From assembly GCA_905373565.1 (NCBI GenBank), contig CAJPTT010000074.1, positions 1 to 9,014 of the forward strand: a stretch of DNA of 9,014 nucleotides, written 5' to 3'. This DNA comes from an uncultured Treponema sp. GTDB lineage: Bacteria; Spirochaetota; Spirochaetia; Treponematales; Treponemataceae. This document shows, in pieces, positions 1 through 5,910 of this stretch. The translations under genes were made by a program, and so were the position numbers. Below the pieces are notes generated by a model. The model was not told the origin of the DNA. It did no database searches and saw only the letters and a list, made by a program, of their open reading frames with translations. The stretch's first letter is position 1. The number at the start of each line of letters is the position of its first letter.

Positions 1-28
1 TTCCGATAGACATCCGTGTCTATCGGAA
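1..28. repeat. Perfect hairpin with 12-bp arms and TCCG loop
   Basis: The arms TTCCGATAGACA (1-12) and TGTCTATCGGAA (17-28) are exact reverse complements around a TCCG tetraloop. The repeat starts at the window edge and may extend further left. There is no T-run after it (AAAACACG follows), so it is not a standard intrinsic terminator on the plus strand. It is the first of a series of hairpins in a stretch without coding capacity. Confidence 0.8.
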
Positions 29-32
29 AACA

Positions 33-59
33 CGAGTTTTGCCATTCGGCAAAACGTCG
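33..59. repeat. Hairpin with GTTTTGCC/GGCAAAAC arms
   Basis: GTTTTGCC (36-43) pairs perfectly with GGCAAAAC (48-55) around an ATTC loop. The stem can be lengthened by CGA (33-35) pairing with TCG (57-59), with one bulged base. It lies 7 bp after the end of the previous inverted repeat, and its function is unknown. Confidence 0.75.
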
Positions 60-74
60 CTGCTGCTTAAAGCA

Positions 75-92
75 ACCGCCATCCGTGGCGGT
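75..92. repeat. Hairpin with 7-bp arms and TCCG loop
   Basis: ACCGCCA (75-81) pairs perfectly with TGGCGGT (86-92) around a TCCG loop. The loop and closing bases (CATCCGTG) are the same as in the hairpin at 1-28, while the outer stem sequences differ. Function unknown. Confidence 0.75.
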
Positions 93-166
93 ATTGAAAC
101 TCAGTTGAGCAAAAAGCCTAACTGTTCATCCTTTTTAAGAACCAAACATTGGAACTAAGGCGGGTT

Positions 167-185
167 CTTAGGGTGGAACCCTAAG
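167..185. repeat. Hairpin CTTAGGGT/ACCCTAAG
   Basis: CTTAGGGT (167-174) and ACCCTAAG (178-185) are exact reverse complements around a 3-nt GGA loop. It sits in a wider symmetric context, because AAGAACC upstream (about 138-144) can pair with either of two GGTTCTT copies (163-169 and 187-193). Alternative folds are therefore possible. No coding frame spans it. Confidence 0.65.
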
Positions 186-212
186 CGGTTCTTTTGAAGA
201 TAGGATGGGTTC

Positions 213-261
213 TAGGGAAGGAAAGAAATCTTTTATCCGAAAAAGTGTCTTTCCTTCCCTA
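213..261. repeat. Long hairpin with 14-bp perfect arms, abutting the broken nuclease gene
   Basis: TAGGGAAGGAAAGA (213-226) and TCTTTCCTTCCCTA (248-261) are exact reverse complements separated by 21 nt. The arms are purine-rich and pyrimidine-rich respectively. The right arm ends at the point where the reading frame of the nuclease remnant begins to resemble the family (from about 263), so this element marks, or caused, the breakpoint. There is no T-run, so it is not a standard terminator. Confidence 0.75.
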
Positions 262-262
262 A

Positions 263-706
263 CCTCTTGAGAGATCGTTACCAGTGTATACCTTTAAAAC
301 GATATGCAGCGAGGATAGTCGGATAGAATTGGGCGATGGGATAACGAAGATCATTATCAACAGTCAAGCGGCGGTGCATGAGAAGAATGAGAAGTTAAAA
401 GTATTCTTAGAGTATATGAACGGGAAGGTGAGCGATAACGACGAGTTTATCCAAAAGCTAGAGCGGAGGATAAAAGATGTAAAAGCAAATGAAAGCTTGA
501 GGAGGGAGTATATGCTGGTAAACACGATTGAACGAGATGCACGGAATGATGGGTGGAAAGCAGGTATCGTACAGGGGCGTGCTGAAGGTTCGTACCAAAA
601 AGCGCTCGAAACAGCACGAATATTAAAGCAATTAGGCGATTCCGTACAAAAGATTGTGCAAGTTACCGGTTTAACCGTACTAGAAGTGGAGAAACTAAAT
701 TCTTGA
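263..706 (+). pseudogene. C-terminal remnant of a PD-(D/E)XK (Rpn/YhgA-like) nuclease-family transposase
   Basis: The visible protein matches the C-terminal half of the Rpn-family recombination-promoting nucleases/putative transposases that are abundant in treponemes. It begins with a conserved LPVYTFKTIC-type segment, continues through a charged helical middle, and ends in a glycine-rich tail (GWKAG..QGRAEGSYQKALETARILKQLG) with a short TGL..EVEKL helix. Full-length relatives are about 300 residues; here only about 140 remain. The N-terminal half that would carry the PD-(D/E)XK catalytic residues is absent. Family-like residues (LERSLP) extend upstream of the GTG at 284 as far as about 263, where an in-frame TAA at 260-262 and a hairpin interrupt the frame. 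The GTG at 284 has no clear ribosome binding site, so translation is doubtful. I read this as a decayed mobile gene; an expressed C-terminal fragment is the alternative. Confidence 0.75.
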
Positions 707-731
707 TCAATAATTTACAGAAGAATATTGT

Positions 732-773
732 ATTGGGAACCTCTAAAAACCTCAGTTTTTAGAGGTTCCCAAT
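732..773. repeat. Perfect 42-bp palindrome with 19-bp arms and CTCA loop
   Basis: ATTGGGAACCTCTAAAAAC (732-750) and GTTTTTAGAGGTTCCCAAT (755-773) are exact reverse complements with a 4-nt CTCA loop. It lies 26 nt after the stop of the nuclease remnant. No T-tract follows on either strand, so it is not a textbook intrinsic terminator. It could still block read-through or protect an RNA 3' end, or be a dispersed palindromic repeat. Confidence 0.85.
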
Positions 774-900
774 CGCTTTCTTGAACAAAGACAACAGTAA
801 TTTGTTGCTGATTAGTACCATCGCTATTTACGTCGGACAAGGCTATGTGTATAGGACAGTGCTCATATAGGAATACTCTTGAAAACAAAACGATGAATGT
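774..900 (+). other. Short unassigned gap upstream of ribF
   Basis: I find no gene, no convincing promoter pair and no clear Shine-Dalgarno sequence here. A 29-codon open stretch beginning TTG at 781 has no supporting features. If ribF has its own promoter it should lie here, or transcription must come from further left. Confidence 0.5.
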
Positions 901-1725
901 ATGGATATTTTGTATTGGGATGATTTAATAAAAGAAGAAAACATGTATCCGCAAGGCTCCGCTATTTCGATAGGCGGGTTTGACGGGCCTCACCGCGGAC
1001 ACGAATGTATCTTGTCGGCGGTGTTGACGGCTGCACGGAAAGGCGGTATCCCCGCAGGGATCATCACTTTTTTCCGCTCGCCCCGATCGGTTAAGGCGGG
1101 AAATGCCTATGCAGGCGATGTTTCTACACTGGAAATGAGACTGCAAAAATTTGCCGAGCAAGGATTTAGCTTTACGGTGCTGATTGACTTTTCCGCTGAT
1201 TTCGCTAAAATGAGAGGCACTGTTTTTTTTGACATACTAATAAAAACTATCTGCATAAAATATCTTGCCGTTGGCAGTGATTTTACCTGCGGGTATCGCC
1301 ACGATACGGGAGTAGGGGACTTACAGCGCCTTGCTCGTGAAAAGGGCTTTTGTTTTGATTCCATCGAACAGCTTTATTCGGCACGGCACGAGCGTATCAG
1401 CTCAAGCGCAATACGGCAGGCCGTTGAACAAGCTGATTTCACCCTTGCAAAAGACCTCCTCGGGTATCCTTTTTTCTTAGATGTCTCAAAAATAGTCCGG
1501 CGGAAAGAGGGTTCTGTATGGTTTATCGAAAAGTCGGCTGTAACACAGATTCTCCCACAGAGCGGACGGTATTCAGCTTGCGCATATTTACAGACGGGAG
1601 CGATTATTCCCGTACAGGTGAAGATTACGGATACATTGCTTGAAGTTTCCGAAGATACCGCAGCGCCGGTTCCGTCCGCCGCAGGAACATTGATACGTAA
1701 ATTGGAATTTATACGGAAGGAGTAA
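901..1725 (+). CDS. ribF: FAD synthetase (FMN adenylyltransferase), RibF family, with degenerate riboflavin kinase domain
   Basis: The 274-residue protein begins with a nucleotidyltransferase domain that makes FAD from FMN and ATP. It has the GGFDGPHRGH motif (residues 25-34, the HxGH-type ATP site) and the ISSSAIR motif (166-172, the family SSTxIR). The C-terminal part (about 186-274) should be the riboflavin kinase beta-barrel. Parts of that pattern remain, such as ILPQSGRYSA for LP..GVYA and the final FIRKE. However, the GFPTAN motif needed for kinase activity is not recognisable, and the domain stops about 35 residues early compared with typical ~310-residue bifunctional RibF. I infer FAD synthetase activity, with kinase activity uncertain or lost. 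The ATG at 901 has no good ribosome binding site. The alternative ATG at 943 (M15) would remove the conserved-looking N-terminal strand, so 901 is preferred. It is followed directly by rpsO. Confidence 0.9.
   Translation: MDILYWDDLIKEENMYPQGSAISIGGFDGPHRGHECILSAVLTAARKGGIPAGIITFFRSPRSVKAGNAYAGDVSTLEMRLQKFAEQGFSFTVLIDFSADFAKMRGTVFFDILIKTICIKYLAVGSDFTCGYRHDTGVGDLQRLAREKGFCFDSIEQLYSARHERISSSAIRQAVEQADFTLAKDLLGYPFFLDVSKIVRRKEGSVWFIEKSAVTQILPQSGRYSACAYLQTGAIIPVQVKITDTLLEVSEDTAAPVPSAAGTLIRKLEFIRKE
1717..1722 (+). promoter_or_regulatory. rpsO ribosome binding site inside the end of ribF
   Basis: AAGGAG forms the last two codons of ribF, is directly followed by its TAA stop, and lies 6 nt before the rpsO ATG. 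Ribosomes finishing ribF would cover this site, which implies translational coupling of the two genes. Confidence 0.8.
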
Positions 1726-1728
1726 GAA

Positions 1729-1998
1729 ATGGCACTTACAAAAGAGCACACAGCATCGGTTGTGATGAAATTCGGTGCAAACGAAAAAGATACGGGTAAT
1801 ACCAGAGTTCAGATTGCGTTGCTGACCGACAGAATCCGTCAGCTCACCGAGCACTGCAAAATCAATAAAAAGGATAAGAGCAGCCAGCGGGGACTTTTGG
1901 TATTGGTTGGACAGCGTCGGCGCTTGCTGAAATACTACAAGCGTACCAACCTCGAGGGTTATCGTGCCCTTATTAAAGAGTTAGGTTTGCGCAAGTAA
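1729..1998 (+). CDS. rpsO: 30S ribosomal protein S15
   Basis: It is 89 residues long, the same length as E. coli S15, and collinear with it without gaps. S15 is a primary binder of the 16S rRNA central-domain three-way junction and nucleates platform assembly. The RNA-contact residues known from E. coli/Thermus work are present: DTG (20-22), Gln27, His41, Asp48 and Ser51, numbering without the initiator Met. The conserved QRGLL..V.QRR.LL.Y.KR and the C-terminal LIKELGLRK are also present. The strong Shine-Dalgarno sequence lies in the ribF tail. In E. coli, S15 represses its own translation through a leader pseudoknot; here the leader is ribF coding sequence, so a similar control would have to use a different RNA structure. 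A large palindrome and a terminator follow it before pnp. Confidence 0.98.
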   Translation: MALTKEHTASVVMKFGANEKDTGNTRVQIALLTDRIRQLTEHCKINKKDKSSQRGLLVLVGQRRRLLKYYKRTNLEGYRALIKELGLRK

Positions 1999-2003
1999 GA
2001 TAG

Positions 2004-2100
2004 ATGCTGCTTAATGTGCAAGGAAGGGAACAGGGAATATCCGAAAACCGCGGTTTTCGGACAGCGTCCTTGATTTTCCTTTGATCGATTTAAGCGGCAT
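2004..2100. repeat. ~97-bp imperfect palindrome in the rpsO-pnp intergenic region
   Basis: The element folds into one long interrupted hairpin. The helices, from outside in, are 2004-2014 with 2090-2100 (11 pairs, one G-U), 2020-2025 with 2076-2081 (6 pairs), 2031-2036 with 2067-2072 (6 pairs, one G-U), and the perfect core TCCGAAAACCG/CGGTTTTCGGA (2040-2061). It begins 6 nt after the rpsO stop codon and ends 2 nt before the terminator stem. As RNA it would be a good double-stranded substrate for RNase III or a block to 3' exonucleases; as DNA it could be a small palindromic insertion. Both roles are inference. Confidence 0.75.
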
Positions 2101-2102
2101 AC

Positions 2103-2141
2103 AACGGTTACCTATCGGAAACGGGTAGGTAGCCGTTTTTT
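2103..2141 (+). terminator. Intrinsic terminator between rpsO and pnp
   Basis: AACGGTTACCTA (2103-2114) pairs with TAGGTAGCCGTT (2126-2137) over 12 positions including one G-U, and the stem can be extended by two more pairs into the 11-nt loop. It is followed at once by a run of six T (2136-2141), as expected of a Rho-independent terminator on the plus strand. It should end most ribF-rpsO transcripts, so pnp would depend on read-through or a nearby promoter that I cannot identify. Confidence 0.85.
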
Positions 2142-2180
2142 ATAAGTAATTTGAGGAATTGTAATTTAGAAGGAAAGATT

Positions 2181-4283
2181 ATGAGACAGAGAGTAACGTA
2201 TAATATCGGAAACGAAGAGTTAATTTTAGAGACAGGTCATCTGGCAAAACAGGCAAACGGCGCTATTTATGCGCAGTACGGCGGAACCGCAGTATTGGCG
2301 ACGGTATGCGCGTCATCTACGGCGGTTGAAGGACTCGACTATGTGCCGGTAACCGTCGATTATAATGAAAAATACTATGCAGCGGGAAAGATACCGGGCG
2401 GTTTTATCAAACGTGAAGGCCGTCCTAAGGATAAAGAGATTTTAGTTTCGCGGCTCATCGATCGTCCGATGCGGCCGTTGTTTGAAAAAGCCTTCGGGCG
2501 GGAAATTCAGATTGTACCGACCTGTATTTCTTCGGATATGATCAATCCGCCGGATATTTTAGCGGTTATTGCAAGTTCGGCTGCCGTTGTTATTTCCGAT
2601 ATTCCGTTTAACGGGCCGGTTGCGGGCGCTCGCGTTGCATACCTCGACGGCGAGTTTGTGATAAACCCGACGTTCAGCCAGATTGAAAAGGCTGATATGG
2701 AAATCGTTGTCGCGGGTACCGCCGAAGGTATTACGATGGTAGAGGGCGGCGCTCACGAGGTTTCGGAAGAGGTTATGCTCAAGGCCTTGGAAAAAGCGCA
2801 CGAATTTATCAAAGCGATGTGTGCGCTGCAAACTGAGCTCCGCGCGGCATGCGGCAAGGAAAAACTGCCGCTTGCGCCGGTGAACGCAACACTCGCCAAT
2901 AAAGACGCCATTTACGCAAAGGCGTATCCCGAACTTTCCAAAGCCTTATACACAAAGGGCAAGGTAGAGCGCCGCGAAGCCTGTGATGTTATCAGAAAGG
3001 CGCTCGCCGAAGAATATGCGGAGCAGCTCGCCGATGAAACACAGGCGAAGCTCTTTGCCGCTTTATTCGACGACATGGAATACCATATTTTGCGTGAAAA
3101 TATATTGGAAAAAGGCTTGCGGGTTGACGGGCGCGGCTTGGAAGATATCCGCCCCATCACCTGCGAGATCGGTGTGCTGCCGCGGCCGCACGGTTCTGCT
3201 GTGTTTACCCGCGGGGAAACGCAGTCGCTTGCCGTTGTTACGCTCGGTACCGTGTTTGACGAACAAGTTTATGATGATATCGAAGGCGACCGGCGTGAGA
3301 ATTTTATCTTGCATTATAACTTCCCGCCTTATTCGGTCGGTGAGGTCGGACGGCTCGGAACCGGACGCCGCGAAATCGGGCACGGGCACCTTGCGCACCG
3401 CTCGCTGATGCCGATGATTCCGTCGAAAGAAGCTTTTCCCTATACCATCCGTGTCGTTTCCGAGATACTCGAATCCAACGGTTCTTCGTCAATGGCAACC
3501 GTGTGCGGCGGTACGCTTTCGCTGCTGCACGCCGGCGTCCCGATGAAAAAACCGGTAGCGGGTATTGCAATGGGCTTAATTACCGACGGAAGCCGCTTTG
3601 CGGTACTCTCCGATATTCTGGGAGAAGAAGACCACCTCGGCGATATGGACTTTAAAGTTGCCGGTACCGCAGAAGGTATCACCGGCTTCCAGATGGATAT
3701 TAAAATCGCCGGCGTTTCCGCTGAGATTATGCAAAAAGCGCTTGAGCAGGCAAAAAAAGGCCGGCTCCATATTCTCGGCATTATGAATCAGACTATTTCC
3801 AAACCCTCCGAGCAGGTATCCAAGTATGCGCCGCGGATTGAAACGCTCAAGATTCCGGTTGATAAGATCGGAGCGCTCATCGGGCCGGGCGGAAAGATTA
3901 TCAAGGCACTGTCCGAACAATACCATGTAACAATCAATACCGAAAACGACGGTACGGTTACCATCTACGGGCGGGATTCTTCATCCGCACTTGGCGCCAA
4001 GGCTGCAGTTATCGGTATTGTGGAAGATCCTGAGGTCGGCAGAATTTATGAAGGTACCGTTAAGTGCATCAAGGATTTCGGCGCCTTTATCGAAATTCTG
4101 CCCGGTAAAGAAGGACTCTGTCATATTTCCAAGCTGTCGCGCAGCCGCATTGAAAAAGTTACCGATGTGCTGCAGGAAGGACAAAAAGTACCCGTCAAAC
4201 TATTGGAAATCGATAAGCTCGGCCGCTTAAATCTTTCGTATATCGATGCCTGTGAAGAGCAGGAAAAAACCGGCAGCCATTAA
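2181..4283 (+). CDS. pnp: Polyribonucleotide nucleotidyltransferase (PNPase)
   Basis: PNPase is a trimeric 3'-5' phosphorolytic exoribonuclease that can also add 3' tails. The start is the ATG at 2181, with AAGGA at 2170-2174 six nt upstream. An in-frame TTG at 2151 would add ten residues lacking family resemblance. The 700-residue protein (E. coli: 711) has the usual order: RNase PH domain 1 (about 5-140), a helical linker (about 235-310), RNase PH domain 2 (about 315-530), a KH domain with GPGG loop (568-571), and an S1 domain (about 620-690). Catalytic residues are visible in DHLGDMDFK as Asp484, Asp490 and Lys492, equivalent to E. coli Asp486, Asp492 and Lys494. The phosphate-binding NGSSSMA motif is also intact. 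Nothing suggests damage. Its position behind rpsO is conserved across many bacteria; in E. coli the upstream RNA is cut by RNase III and PNPase represses itself. Confidence 0.99.
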   Translation: MRQRVTYNIGNEELILETGHLAKQANGAIYAQYGGTAVLATVCASSTAVEGLDYVPVTVDYNEKYYAAGKIPGGFIKREGRPKDKEILVSRLIDRPMRPLFEKAFGREIQIVPTCISSDMINPPDILAVIASSAAVVISDIPFNGPVAGARVAYLDGEFVINPTFSQIEKADMEIVVAGTAEGITMVEGGAHEVSEEVMLKALEKAHEFIKAMCALQTELRAACGKEKLPLAPVNATLANKDAIYAKAYPELSKALYTKGKVERREACDVIRKALAEEYAEQLADETQAKLFAALFDDMEYHILRENILEKGLRVDGRGLEDIRPITCEIGVLPRPHGSAVFTRGETQSLAVVTLGTVFDEQVYDDIEGDRRENFILHYNFPPYSVGEVGRLGTGRREIGHGHLAHRSLMPMIPSKEAFPYTIRVVSEILESNGSSSMATVCGGTLSLLHAGVPMKKPVAGIAMGLITDGSRFAVLSDILGEEDHLGDMDFKVAGTAEGITGFQMDIKIAGVSAEIMQKALEQAKKGRLHILGIMNQTISKPSEQVSKYAPRIETLKIPVDKIGALIGPGGKIIKALSEQYHVTINTENDGTVTIYGRDSSSALGAKAAVIGIVEDPEVGRIYEGTVKCIKDFGAFIEILPGKEGLCHISKLSRSRIEKVTDVLQEGQKVPVKLLEIDKLGRLNLSYIDACEEQEKTGSH

Positions 4284-4304
4284 GCCGTTCACTGAGGAAA
4301 AACG

Positions 4305-4760
4305 GTGAGTATTGCTGATGGGGCGGTAAGGTTTTTTTCCGTACTCAAGGAAGGAGCCTTGCTGCCTGAATATCAAACGTCTGGTTCCGCCGGTGCGGAC
4401 TTACATGCATATCTGGCGGAACCGATAACGCTGAATCCGATGGAGCGTAAACTCATCCCGACGGGGCTTTTTGTTGAATTACCTGTGGGGTATGAGCTGC
4501 AAGTGCGCCCGCGGTCGGGGCTTGCGCTCAAGTACGGTATTACGGTACTCAATACTCCCGGTACGGTTGATTCCGATTACCGCGGAGAACTATGCGTGCT
4601 GTTGGTAAACTTCGGCAGCGAACCTTTTACCGTACAAAATGGCGACAGGATTGCACAAGCCGTGGTTGCGCAGGCGGTTCAGGTGAGCTTTGTACAAACT
4701 GATGCACTTTCAAAAACAGGACGAGGCACCGGCGGCTACGGTTCTACCGGCATTGCGTAA
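4305..4760 (+). CDS. dut: Deoxyuridine 5'-triphosphate nucleotidohydrolase (dUTPase)
   Basis: It hydrolyses dUTP to dUMP and pyrophosphate, keeping uracil out of DNA and supplying dUMP for thymidylate synthesis. The 151-residue protein has all five trimeric dUTPase motifs in order: AGADLHA (29-35), PRSGLALKYGI (69-79), NTPGTVDSDYRGEL (83-96, with the catalytic Asp in the VDSDYRGE stretch), NGDRIAQ (112-118) and RGTGGYGSTG (140-149). The last motif has Tyr where many enzymes have the uracil-stacking Phe, an aromatic replacement that should work. I chose the GTG at 4305 because TGAGGA ends 6 nt upstream and the N-terminal segment fits the family length. It starts 21 nt after the pnp stop codon with no terminator between, so co-transcription is likely. 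Confidence 0.97.
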   Translation: MSIADGAVRFFSVLKEGALLPEYQTSGSAGADLHAYLAEPITLNPMERKLIPTGLFVELPVGYELQVRPRSGLALKYGITVLNTPGTVDSDYRGELCVLLVNFGSEPFTVQNGDRIAQAVVAQAVQVSFVQTDALSKTGRGTGGYGSTGIA

Positions 4761-4791
4761 ATTGATATAACGGTGATTAACGGTATAGAAG

Positions 4792-5910
4792 ATGATAGGC
4801 ATAAGACAAAAGCAGCTTTTTTTATATATTGTCAAAGAGATGCTGCTGTATTTTTTTGTCTGCTTTTTGTTTTTGTTCTTTATCTTTTTTGTCAATAATA
4901 TCCTGTTGTTGGCGGAAGATGTCCTTTCAAAACAAGCGCCCTTTAAAGATGTCGCACTGCTGATGCTGTATTCGCTGCCTGCGGTTATCGCGAATGCCGC
5001 TCCCTTTGCCGCCTTGATCGGTACGCTCATGGGGATCGGCCGCTTTGTCAGCGATTTGGAATTCCTTTCTATGAATGCGCTCGGTATTTCGCCTCGCTTT
5101 TTAATGTTACCGGTGTTGTTGGTCGGTTTGGCGGTTTCAATTGTTTCTTTTTTTACCAATGATGTGTTACTCCCTGCCAGCGCTGTCAATTTTAGGCGCG
5201 TTTATTGGGATATTGCAACCTCAACGCCTGCATTGGAGCTTTCTTCTTATTCCATAAAACGTAATCGTAATGCAGTGGTTGTAACGGGCTTGATACAGGA
5301 CGGAAGAATTCATAATCTTTTAATTGTCGATAAAAATGCCGATAAAGCCTTTCGTATAGTCGGTACACAGACTGCAGAAATCGGGAAATCCGATGACCCT
5401 TCGATTGTGATGTCGCTCAAGATGAAATATCCTCACCTTCTGATTTTAGATTCTGCGGACAAAAAAAAATACGATGCGGTAAGCGGAGAAGCGGTAACCT
5501 ATAATGTACTCGCAAAGAGCATTAAGTCCTCTTATTTTAACACGATAGGGCCGTCTGAAATGTCTTCGCTTGACCTCTATAAAGATGTAAAGGAAAAGGA
5601 AGTGCAAAATGACGATAAACGACTGCTCAATTTGTATCGAATGGAATTGCATAAAAAGTTTTCCATCCCTTTCGGTTCCTTCTTTTTTGTGCTACTTGCC
5701 TTTGCCATCAGCAGCGCCGGTAAAGTGCATAATCAAGGCGTCGGCTTTGTTTTGGGGCTTTTGATTGCCGTTGCATATTGGGCAATGTTTATGGGCGGAC
5801 AGACGCTTTGTTTACGGCTCGATTGGAACGGTACATCCGCCATGTGGGTGCCCAATATTATGGTTTTTGCCGCCTCCATCGTGCTGCTCGGTAAAAGATT
5901 ATTCAGATGA
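4792..5910 (+). CDS. lptF: LptF/LptG family (YjgP/YjgQ) export permease, first subunit
   Basis: This is a permease subunit of the LptB2FG ABC transporter, which extracts lipid cargo from the inner membrane and passes it to a periplasmic bridge. The 372-residue sequence shows the family topology: three N-terminal membrane segments (about 12-41, 54-80 and 101-121), a periplasmic beta-rich domain (about 122-288), and three C-terminal segments (about 291-309, 315-337 and 350-368). The signature ELHKKFSIPFGSFFFVLLAFAI sits at the start of the fourth segment. No ATPase (LptB) is encoded in the window. The ATG at 4792 has only a weak ribosome binding site, and the gene begins 31 nt after dut. A run of nine A (5461-5469) encodes Lys224-226. 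LptF and LptG cannot be told apart reliably from sequence alone; I name this one LptF because it is the first of the pair. Confidence 0.88.
   Translation: MIGIRQKQLFLYIVKEMLLYFFVCFLFLFFIFFVNNILLLAEDVLSKQAPFKDVALLMLYSLPAVIANAAPFAALIGTLMGIGRFVSDLEFLSMNALGISPRFLMLPVLLVGLAVSIVSFFTNDVLLPASAVNFRRVYWDIATSTPALELSSYSIKRNRNAVVVTGLIQDGRIHNLLIVDKNADKAFRIVGTQTAEIGKSDDPSIVMSLKMKYPHLLILDSADKKKYDAVSGEAVTYNVLAKSIKSSYFNTIGPSEMSSLDLYKDVKEKEVQNDDKRLLNLYRMELHKKFSIPFGSFFFVLLAFAISSAGKVHNQGVGFVLGLLIAVAYWAMFMGGQTLCLRLDWNGTSAMWVPNIMVFAASIVLLGKRLFR

Noticed and set aside
75..110. GTATTGAAAC near 91-100 as a CRISPR repeat end
   Set aside because: There is no repeated unit with regular spacers in the window and no cas genes; the resemblance is only a few bases.
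732..780. Palindrome at 732-773 as an intrinsic terminator
   Set aside because: The stem is excellent but no T-tract follows on either strand.
781..870. 29-codon open stretch starting TTG upstream of ribF
   Set aside because: No ribosome binding site, no recognisable protein, and a length expected by chance.
774..900. Sigma-70 promoter for ribF (TTGAAC at 781 or TATAGG near 850)
   Set aside because: No pair of -35 and -10 boxes with suitable spacing could be found.
893..928. Short ATG reading frame overlapping the ribF start (about 11 codons)
   Set aside because: No ribosome binding site and no regulatory peptide pattern; probably chance around several ATGs.
2151..2180. Earlier TTG start for pnp adding ten residues
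   Set aside because: The added residues do not resemble PNPase N-termini, and the ATG at 2181 has a well-placed AAGGA ribosome binding site.
2912..3926. Several long antisense and alternate-frame open stretches within pnp
   Set aside because: They are shadows of the biased codon use of pnp, lack family resemblance, and lie over a fully conserved enzyme.
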